Assembly: GCA_048498995.1 (NCBI GenBank)
Contig: JBEHWX010000006.1
Coordinates: forward strand, 1 to 64,000
DNA: 64,000 nucleotides
Origin: JBEHWX01 sp048498995
GTDB taxonomy: Bacteria > Bacteroidota > Ignavibacteria > OLB7
Direction of reading: 5' to 3'
In this document: piece by piece, positions 27,411 through 33,919 of the stretch
Layout of the letters: every line of letters starts with the position of its first letter
Position numbering within the stretch: position 1 is the first letter of the stretch
Program-made: the position numbers and the translations under genes
The notes under the pieces: generated by a model
Database searches by the model: none
Told to the model about the DNA's origin: nothing
Seen by the model: only the letters and a program-made list of their open reading frames with translations

Positions 27411-28630
27411 GTAACGTCCATCTGGTACAGTATAAGTCCACTCGGGTGCGCCTCTCCGAGGAAGAGGCGCATTTCGTCCGTACTGATCTTGCAAAGCGGG
27501 TGAAGCTTGCCACGACGCGCGAAAGAGGAGTGTTGAACGCCCGCGTCGATGGCTTCGTCGGAACGGTTGCGCTCGGGAGCGGGCGATCCCTGATCATCGA
27601 GCCGCGGATTCCGATCGGCGTTCTGTTCGCGTTGATCGCGGAAGTGTATGATCCCGAGCGCTCGGTGTTCCGGGACGATCGATGTACATACTCCACCGTT
27701 GATGCGCTCTTCGAGTTCGTCGTGGCTGAGTTCGTTGGTGAGGCCGAGGAGATCATATCCTCGGGATTGCGGCGCGAGTACGAGTCCGTGGTGGCCGAGG
27801 AGTCATCGGTGCGTGGGCGTCTGCTCGTGCATCAGATGGCGCGACGATCTGCTTCATTCTCGACGCGGTTTCCCTGCAGTTATGAAGTGCTTACGTATGA
27901 CCTTCCGGAAAATCGCGTTCTACGCCACACGGTTGCTTTCCTTTCTGGCAGGCGGTATCGTCTCAAGGGTCTCGCCGAGCGTCTATGGCGGCTCGAGGGA
28001 GCGCTGGCATCGGTTCCCATGGACGATCACGCTGAGGACCTTTTCGGGGAGATCCATTTCCATCGTCTGAACGAGAGATATCGCACGGCGCTCTCGCTCG
28101 CAAAGTTGCTGCTGGCGGAACAATCCCACTCCGGCGGCGCGGGGGATGCGCAGTTCCGCGGGTTTCTGCTCAACATGGACCAGCTCTTCGAGCGGTATCT
28201 CGGTTCCGTGCTCGATCGGAGCCTGCGGCCTTTGGGCCTTCGCGCCCGTGAGCAATGTGAATCAAGTCTTGACCAGGGAAGCGAATTCCGTATTCGGCCC
28301 GATCTGGTCATCGTGCGTGATCGCAAGCCGGTCCTCATCGTTGATGCCAAGGACAAGCTCAAGCCATCGCGGGAGGATCTTCACCAGGCCATTACCTACT
28401 GTGTAACGTACGGATTACGGGACGCCATGCTCGTCTATCCCTCCGTCGACGGGAGCCGCGAGCGGACACTCGACATTACCGGTTCCTCGGGTATTCGCGT
28501 TCATATCCACCTCTTCGATCTCTCCGGTGACATCCCCACCCTCGGCCACGAGGCTGATCGCCTTGTCCGCCGTATCATCGCGCTCGCTTCGGATGGAAGC
28601 GGTTCGGCCGGAAGCGGCGGCGTGGCCTGA
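27407..28630 (+). CDS. mcrC: McrC-like nuclease subunit
   Basis: A 407-aa partner of McrB (PF10117). The N-terminal half has a beta-rich domain (LIIEPRIPIGVLFALIAEVYDP), the middle is helical (RVLRHTVAFLSGRR, LNERYRTALSLAKLLL), and the C-terminal PD-(D/E)xK nuclease has FRIRPDLVIV followed by LIVDAKDKLK, giving the Asp and Asp-x-Lys residues. It cleaves DNA when bound to McrB. It overlaps mcrB by four bases (ATGA), so production is coupled. Together they form an anti-phage type IV-like restriction system. Confidence 0.92.
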   Translation: MSNVHLVQYKSTRVRLSEEEAHFVRTDLAKRVKLATTRERGVLNARVDGFVGTVALGSGRSLIIEPRIPIGVLFALIAEVYDPERSVFRDDRCTYSTVDALFEFVVAEFVGEAEEIISSGLRREYESVVAEESSVRGRLLVHQMARRSASFSTRFPCSYEVLTYDLPENRVLRHTVAFLSGRRYRLKGLAERLWRLEGALASVPMDDHAEDLFGEIHFHRLNERYRTALSLAKLLLAEQSHSGGAGDAQFRGFLLNMDQLFERYLGSVLDRSLRPLGLRAREQCESSLDQGSEFRIRPDLVIVRDRKPVLIVDAKDKLKPSREDLHQAITYCVTYGLRDAMLVYPSVDGSRERTLDITGSSGIRVHIHLFDLSGDIPTLGHEADRLVRRIIALASDGSGSAGSGGVA

Positions 28631-28670
28631 AGGTTGCGGCCGCGTTCGGGACACTTTCGAGCAAACGGAT

Positions 28671-29270
28671 ATGGCAGATACTCTCTCGTTGGACGTCGAG
28701 CGCTCCGCGCTTCTCATCATGGACTATCAGAACAGCATCGTCGCCAGCTACGCGGCGCGGGCTGAAGGGCTGCTGGATCGGACAGCCGCCGTGCTCGCCG
28801 CGGCGCGCGAGGCCGGGATGCGCGTGATCTACATCGTCGTCGGGTTCCGTCCGGGATTTCCGGAGGTCAGCCCGAACAACAAGGCATTCAGCGCCGCCAA
28901 GAGCTCGGGACGCTTTCGACCCGGCTCCTCCGATTCCGATGTGTACGCCGCGCTCGCGCCGATCGGGGAGGAGCCGACGGTGGTGAAGCATCGCGTCGGC
29001 GCGTTCATGGGGACCGATCTGGAGATGATCCTCCGCGCGCACGACGTCCGGACGCTCGTGATGTGTGGCATCGCCACCAGCGGCGTGGTGCTCTCGACGC
29101 TCCGGTACGCCGCCGACGCCGATTACCTCAGCATCGTCGTGAAGGATTGTTGTGCCGATGCCGATTCCGAGGTCCATGCCTGCCTCATGGAGAAGGTCTT
29201 CCCGCGCCAGGCGACGGTCATCACGTCGGATGAGCTGATTGCCGCGCTCGCTCATTCCGGGGCGGCATAG
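28671..29270 (+). CDS. Isochorismatase-fold protein lacking the nucleophilic cysteine
   Basis: A 199-aa member of the isochorismatase-like hydrolase fold. Asp18 (LLIMDYQ) and Lys106 (VVKHRVGAF) of the usual triad are present, but in the GxxTxxCVxxT motif the cysteine is replaced: the sequence reads GIATSGVVLST with Val139 at that place. Cysteine amidase chemistry is therefore unlikely; true isochorismatases also lack it. It begins 40 bases after mcrC but has normal GC, so it is probably not part of the restriction module. Substrate unknown. Confidence 0.85.
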   Translation: MADTLSLDVERSALLIMDYQNSIVASYAARAEGLLDRTAAVLAAAREAGMRVIYIVVGFRPGFPEVSPNNKAFSAAKSSGRFRPGSSDSDVYAALAPIGEEPTVVKHRVGAFMGTDLEMILRAHDVRTLVMCGIATSGVVLSTLRYAADADYLSIVVKDCCADADSEVHACLMEKVFPRQATVITSDELIAALAHSGAA

Positions 29271-29478
29271 CACCAGAGCTCAGTATCGGATCCGGCGCGG
29301 CTTCTTCCTCGTCGACCGGTGCCTGGGAACGAGCGCCGTGCCCTAGGGGCGCGCCGTATGCGGGGGCTGGCGGCCCGGGAATTGCCGGCCGTATCCCGCG
29401 CCCGTGAACGCTCCACCATCGGAGATCCCGTTCCATCGCGCGCCATTGTTCACATCAGAAGCTCGGATTGACATAGAT

Positions 29479-30186
29479 ATGGAGATCAACGGAAAAGTCG
29501 TCATCATCACCGGCGCGTCCCAGGGGATCGGCCTGGCGACGGCCAGGCTCTTTGCCAACCATGGTGCGCGGCTGGCGCTCGTGGCACGCTCATTCGGTGT
29601 GCTCGAAGAGATCGCGCGGGAGCTTCCCGACGCGATCGCCATCTCCACCGACATGCGCGACGAACAGGCCGTCCGCGCCATGGTCAAGCATGTCCTGGAT
29701 CACTTCGGACGGATCGACGTGCTGATCAACAACGCCGGCCGTGCCATGCATGTGACCGTCGAAACGGCCGATCCCGAGAAATACCGGGAGCTGTTGGAGC
29801 TCAACGTGGTCAGCGTGCTGATCGCGATGCAGGAGGTGGTGCCGATCATGCGCCGGCAGGGAGGGGGTGTGATCATCAACATCAGCTCGGGACTCTCGAA
29901 GCGGATCGTGCCGAACGTCGGGCCGTACGCGTCGACGAAGTATGCGCTGAACGCGCTCACGCTTACCGCGCGCGCAGAGCTGGCGCGTGACAATATCCGC
30001 GTTGGCCTGGTGATTCCGGGGCTGACTGCGACGGGGTTTCACCAGAACGCCATCAGCTACGACATGAAGTTCGATCGTCCGTCGATGACGCCCGACACGG
30101 CCGAGCATGTGGCCGAGAAGATTCTCGAGGCGGTCGAGACCGAGGAGGCGGAAGTCTACGCCGACAGCACGCGGCCGAAGGTGTAA
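29479..30186 (+). CDS. Short-chain dehydrogenase/reductase
   Basis: A 235-aa classical SDR. It has the NAD(P) motif TGASQGIGLATARLFA, NNAG (LINNAGRAMH), the catalytic Ser in IINISSGLSKR, and YASTK (Tyr-x-x-x-Lys). PGLTATGFH follows as the PG motif. The Arg after ALVA (ARSF) may favour NADP(H). The substrate is not apparent. The gene stands alone and is followed by a strong hairpin at 30251-30290. Confidence 0.92.
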   Translation: MEINGKVVIITGASQGIGLATARLFANHGARLALVARSFGVLEEIARELPDAIAISTDMRDEQAVRAMVKHVLDHFGRIDVLINNAGRAMHVTVETADPEKYRELLELNVVSVLIAMQEVVPIMRRQGGGVIINISSGLSKRIVPNVGPYASTKYALNALTLTARAELARDNIRVGLVIPGLTATGFHQNAISYDMKFDRPSMTPDTAEHVAEKILEAVETEEAEVYADSTRPKV

Positions 30187-30250
30187 TCGGCGGATTGAGC
30201 GGTGATGCGTCGTCACATCGCGCGGCGCCGCTCGATGAGAAATTTCCGTA

Positions 30251-30290
30251 TGGGCGCGTCCCTTCCGCAACAAGGGAGGACGCGCCCATG
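30251..30290 (+). terminator. Terminator hairpin after the SDR gene
   Basis: A 12-bp perfect stem (atgggcgcgtcc against ggacgcgcccat) has a partly paired inner loop. It lies 65 bases after the SDR stop. Confidence 0.7.
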
Positions 30291-30381
30291 GCGTTTAGCG
30301 GCCGGTTGATCGGCTCATCGAGTCTTCGTACCATCGGCGCACGCTACCCCGTCGTCACATCACGGTCCAGGAGGATGTACG

Positions 30382-30879
30382 ATGGCACTCCACAGCTTTT
30401 CGCAATGTCTGGTTCATCTGGTCTGGTGCACGAAGTGGCGCCGGCGTGTATTGTTTGGTGATGCGGCGGCACGCGTCGCAGCGGTACTGCGTTCGATCGC
30501 GGCGTCGAAGGAGATTCGGATGCTCGCGGTCTATGTCAACCCGGAGCATGTTCACGCGCTCGTGGAGCTTCCGACGACCATGAGTCTCGAAGATCTTGTC
30601 CGTTATTTGAAGGGCGGCTCGTCGCATTGGATCAATCAGCATGGGCTGGTATCAGGGCGGTTTGCCTGGGGGCGGGGATATGGTGCGTTCTCCGTCTCCT
30701 ATCTGCAGAGGATGCGCGTGGTCGAATATATCCGGAATCAGGAGGTGCACCATCGCGTGCGGACATTTCAGGCTGAGTACGATTCATTCGAGCGGCAACA
30801 GACGGGAAGGGATACCGTAGAGGCGCGTCGTTCCAATCGACCTGGTGACATGGGGCGTGATGGAGGGGCGTTCCCGTAG
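30382..30879 (+). mobile_element. IS200/REP-associated tyrosine transposase (RAYT-like)
   Basis: A 165-aa Y1 HUH transposase. It begins LHSFSQCLVHLVWCTKWRRRVL and has the HUH metal motif in NPEHVHALVEL, a helix with DLVRYLKGGSSHWI, and the catalytic tyrosine in RVVEYIRNQEVHH. The domain is full length, with an extra basic tail of about 35 residues. No tnpB is next to it. The flanking 430 bases hold four palindromes and a tandem array, which is the arrangement expected of a single-copy RAYT that mobilises REP sequences. Start at 30382; no strong ribosome site. Confidence 0.88.
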
Positions 30880-30982
30880 AGGATGCGCATTGCGTGAATT
30901 GCATGCACCTGGCTGAAGGCACGTACCATTCACGGATGAATTCGGTACGGTTGGAATAGTTCGGCATCTCGCTGTGTAGCCG

Positions 30983-31012
30983 GGTGGAGGCGCGCTCAAG
31001 CGCGCATCCACC
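30983..31012. repeat. REP-like palindrome 1
   Basis: ggtggaggcgcgct and agcgcgcatccacc form a 14-bp stem with one mismatch and a 2-base loop, directly before the 13-bp tandem array. Confidence 0.8.
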
Positions 31013-31015
31013 GTA

Positions 31016-31119
31016 GGATCACACCGTAGGATCACACCGTAGGATCACACCGTAGGATCACACCGTAGGATCACACCGTAGGATCACACCGTAGGATCAC
31101 ACCGTAGGATCACACCGTA
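31016..31119. repeat. 13-bp tandem repeat, 8 copies
   Basis: The unit ggatcacaccgta is repeated eight times with no differences, flanked by partial units (about 31010-31124). There are no spacers, so it is not a CRISPR array. It lies between two palindromes just downstream of the RAYT-like gene. Confidence 0.97.
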
Positions 31120-31157
31120 GGATCAGGCCAATGCCGGGGCGTTGGCGCGAAATGCCC

Positions 31158-31199
31158 CTGAATCGCATCATCCGGCTTCAGCCGGATGATGCGATTCAG
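31158..31199. repeat. REP-like palindrome 2, perfect 20-bp arms
   Basis: ctgaatcgcatcatccggct is followed by a tc loop and its exact reverse complement. The core ccggct-tc-agccgg matches the core of palindrome at 31299 except for the loop. Confidence 0.92.
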
Positions 31200-31245
31200 A
31201 TGGCGGGAGAATGATCGTCATACGTTCCGTTCGCCGTGATCCGCG

Positions 31246-31267
31246 GCCCTCGGCGTCTGCCGAGGGC
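31246..31267. repeat. REP-like palindrome 3
   Basis: gccctcggc and gccgagggc are separated by four bases. The stem is perfect at 9 bp. Confidence 0.75.
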
Positions 31268-31298
31268 AAAACGTACGATTCCCACCATGCGATCCGTA

Positions 31299-31320
31299 GC
31301 ACCCGGCTTTAGCCGGGTGC
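31299..31320. repeat. REP-like palindrome 4 overlapping a gene end
   Basis: gcacccggct-tt-agccgggtgc, with a 10-bp perfect stem. It covers the stop codon of the minus-strand membrane-protein gene (31309-31311), so it may supply both the stop and the terminator. Confidence 0.85.
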
Positions 31321-31845
31321 GTGCCGTTGGCCACCGTCGTCGCCCCGTTGGCCACCCTCGGGCCGCCATTTCGTTACCCAGAGAATCGACCCCACGGTTG
31401 CAACAACCGGCGGAGCCAGGAACAGTACGTTTACCGAGAAATGGTAGGCCGTCAGGAATTCGGCGAAGGTTCCATGCTCCGAGATCGGCCACCATGCCAT
31501 GAGCTCAGCCACGTATGCCACGCCGAACGCGATCCAGACGCTCCTGACCTCCCGATCGGGCCACGCCTTCGCCAACAGCCTGCCGGCCACCACCATCACC
31601 CCGAAGCCGAATCCCTGCGCATAGGTCATGATCAGAAGCAGAAGTAGAAACAGCGTGGACGCTTGCCAGCTTTCCCACACCCTGAATAGACATATCAACT
31701 CCAGCGTCGTCGCCAGCATGCTGAATCCGTATGCCTTCCACACGATCCGATAGATCATGCCGGTCGGCCGCGGCGTCGAGTCCGCTGACGGATCCACGGG
31801 TTGTCCGTCTGCTTCGCTTGCGATATGTTCGACCTTCCGATTCAT
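31309..31845 (-). CDS. Multi-pass membrane protein of unknown function
   Basis: A 178-aa protein with about four hydrophobic helices: around KAYGFSMLATTLELICLF, STLFLLLLLIMTYAQGFGFG, VWIAFGVAYVAELMAWW and VNVLFLAPPVVATVGSILW. I do not recognise a family. The start at 31845 abuts the start of the divergent gene at 31848, which is improbable for both; an alternative start at 31758 removes a polar N-terminal tail of 29 residues. The 3' end runs into a REP-like palindrome. Confidence 0.65.
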   Translation of the reverse strand: MNRKVEHIASEADGQPVDPSADSTPRPTGMIYRIVWKAYGFSMLATTLELICLFRVWESWQASTLFLLLLLIMTYAQGFGFGVMVVAGRLLAKAWPDREVRSVWIAFGVAYVAELMAWWPISEHGTFAEFLTAYHFSVNVLFLAPPVVATVGSILWVTKWRPEGGQRGDDGGQRHAPG

Positions 31846-31847
31846 GA

Positions 31848-32684
31848 ATGAGAGTGATGAGCGTGAATATGCATCTATCCCGTCTCCCCGGCTTCGTCCA
31901 GTCTCTTGCCCTGCTTCTCCTGCTGGCCCTCCCGGCCGCCGCGCAGACTCCTGCCAACGTCCCGGTCGATCCCGTGCCGTCCGATACCGCCGGCTTCCGG
32001 CTCCAGACACTCCGCTACACCTACCCCGGCATCGACCTGCGGGTGGCCTATCCGGAGCTTTCCGGAACAACGCCCGCCGTGAAGGCCGCCAACCGCATCC
32101 TCCGCGAATATGCCCGCCAGCGGATGGATACGTTCAAGGCCGAAGCGTTCGAGGGACTTCGCCTGATGCGAACCATCGATACCGCCGCGCCGGCGCGTCC
32201 CCGGAGGAAATCCGCCAACCGTGATCTCTATGCCTCCGAAACGATCCGCGTGTGGCGTCCGGACAGTCAGCTTGCCGCGGTTCTTTTCAGCTCCGAGTTC
32301 TTCTTCGGCGGCGCCCACCCCGCCAACCAGGAGCATACGATCATCCTCGATCTCTCCGGCGACAAGGTCCGGGCGCTCGAGAACGGGGACCTGTTCAACC
32401 GTGACTGTCCGTCCGATTCCATCCTCAGGGCCGGCTATATCCGTTCGGCGATGGTGGCGGAGCAGGGGAGAAGCGAGCCCCGCTTCGCTCAGGAACAACT
32501 TGTCGCCGCCGTCGAGGAGCATGGCATCGAGGCCACCATTCCCACCAGCGCCGGACTCCTCCTCGTCGGGCGCCCCCTTCCGCGCTACATCGGCCCGGTG
32601 GTCGGCGTGATTCCCTACGCCGATCTGGCCTCCTGCATCCCGCCGTCGAGCCCCCTTGCCCGATTTGTAGGATCTGGTAACTGA
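31848..32684 (+). CDS. Exported DUF3298-like protein
   Basis: A protein of up to 278 aa. A signal peptide ends PAAAQT; the true start may be the Met at 31869, which gives a standard signal peptide and leaves room from the divergent gene. The mature part matches the DUF3298-type proteins at 19289 and 20104: FSSEFFFGGAHPANQEHTI corresponds to WSEYSGGAHPGGY, and it closes with VIPYADLASCIPPSSPLARF. The basal function is unknown; RsiV relatives sense lysozyme. It is a separate transcription unit. Confidence 0.75.
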   Translation: MRVMSVNMHLSRLPGFVQSLALLLLLALPAAAQTPANVPVDPVPSDTAGFRLQTLRYTYPGIDLRVAYPELSGTTPAVKAANRILREYARQRMDTFKAEAFEGLRLMRTIDTAAPARPRRKSANRDLYASETIRVWRPDSQLAAVLFSSEFFFGGAHPANQEHTIILDLSGDKVRALENGDLFNRDCPSDSILRAGYIRSAMVAEQGRSEPRFAQEQLVAAVEEHGIEATIPTSAGLLLVGRPLPRYIGPVVGVIPYADLASCIPPSSPLARFVGSGN

Positions 32685-32804
32685 TGGCACTCCATCATTC
32701 GGTCAACTGTTAAGTTGTGTGGTCGGCCGGCCCCGGGCCGTGATGCGGACACGTCGGAGGACGATGGTTCGTCATCACCGGGGACATTTTCATCCGGAAC
32801 CAGT

Positions 32805-33905
32805 ATGTCCGATTCCAGCAGCGCAAAGCTACTCAGCCGCGTCCGTTCCCTGCTCGAGCGTGGGGAGCGCATCAGCACAGATGACTGTCGCCAGCTCTTC
32901 GATGTAAAGGATCTGCTGGCGCTGGCACGCCTGGCACGCATTCCACGGGAGCGCCGGTACGGCCGTCAGGCCTTCTATCGCCCGGCACGCGTGGTCGAGT
33001 ATCGCGGAGAGGATCCGGAGCTCTTCCTGTCGGAGGCCGAAACCACGGCGTCGGAGGGGACCTCGGAGCTGATCATCCGCTGCCGCCTTCGCGACGGTGA
33101 AAGCCTTGCCGCGTGGATCGAGCGCCTTCAGGGATTCTCCCGCGGGGCCTTCGCGGCCACGCCGCACGTTCCGCCTCGCATGATCCTCGGCCTTGCCGAG
33201 CGTGAGGGGAGCTCGCTCGAATCGGTGATCGACGCGCTCGCCGCGGCCGGCTCCATCTTCATCACGGGAGCCGAGGCCGAGGTGTTCGACGCCGAGCTCC
33301 GCGCCCGTCTGGCTCCGTACGCCATCCCGGCCGAGCGTTGGCTCGCGGTGCACGCCGCCGCCCACAAGCTCGGGCTCAAGACCGGAGCCGGCATGTCCTA
33401 CGGCACCGCCGATGTTCCCGCCGCCTATGCCGCCCATCTGGAAACGCTCCGCGCGATGCAGGAGAAGACCGGCGGCTTCATCCAGTTCGTTCCGACCGCG
33501 ATCCACAACCGCGACGTGCGCGAGTTCTACCTGGCCGCCCCGACCGCGGCGCAGTCCCTCCGGACGATCGCCATCGCCCGCATGTTCCTCGACAACATTC
33601 AGCATATCGGCGCGGCCCCTTCGCTGGTGACGCCTGAGGTCGCCTTCGTGGGATTGAGCCACGGCGCCGACGTGATCGATGCCTCGGTCGTGGCCGAGGA
33701 TGTGCTGGCGCAGGAGCGTGCCGCCATGGTGACGCTTTCCGAGCTGCCGGTGCTCGACGAGACCTCCGCGCACATGATGAGCGTCGGTCTGCCGGTCGGG
33801 CAGGTCCGGAGCCGCATCGCCGAGGCGCGCTGGACGCCGGTGCCGGTGGATGCACGCCTGGCCACGGCCGGCGAGTCGACCACGTCCCATCATCTGACCA
33901 GATAA
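32805..33905 (+). CDS. MqnE-like protein lacking the radical-SAM cysteine motif
   Basis: A 366-aa homologue of the aminofutalosine synthase MqnE (CofH/MqnC superfamily). The N-terminus (ERISTDDCRQLFDVKDLLAL) and the second half (AERWLAVHAAAHKLGLKTG, MQEKTGGFIQFVPTAIHN, IAIARMFLDNIQHIG) follow the family closely. The place where CX3CX2C should stand, after the AFYR strand at residues 56-59, is shortened and reads PARVVEYRGEDP. The only cysteines are Cys28 and Cys93, so no [4Fe-4S]-SAM cluster can form in the normal way. The reading frame is intact, with good codon use, and lies 14 bases before mqnAC. It may be a structural or regulatory partner. MqnE catalysis is not expected. Confidence 0.8.
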   Translation: MSDSSSAKLLSRVRSLLERGERISTDDCRQLFDVKDLLALARLARIPRERRYGRQAFYRPARVVEYRGEDPELFLSEAETTASEGTSELIIRCRLRDGESLAAWIERLQGFSRGAFAATPHVPPRMILGLAEREGSSLESVIDALAAAGSIFITGAEAEVFDAELRARLAPYAIPAERWLAVHAAAHKLGLKTGAGMSYGTADVPAAYAAHLETLRAMQEKTGGFIQFVPTAIHNRDVREFYLAAPTAAQSLRTIAIARMFLDNIQHIGAAPSLVTPEVAFVGLSHGADVIDASVVAEDVLAQERAAMVTLSELPVLDETSAHMMSVGLPVGQVRSRIAEARWTPVPVDARLATAGESTTSHHLTR

Positions 33906-33919
33906 TTCCCGAGATACTC

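Noticed and set aside
31016..31119. Possible CRISPR array
   Set aside because: The units are 13 bp and directly adjacent with no spacers; no cas genes are near.
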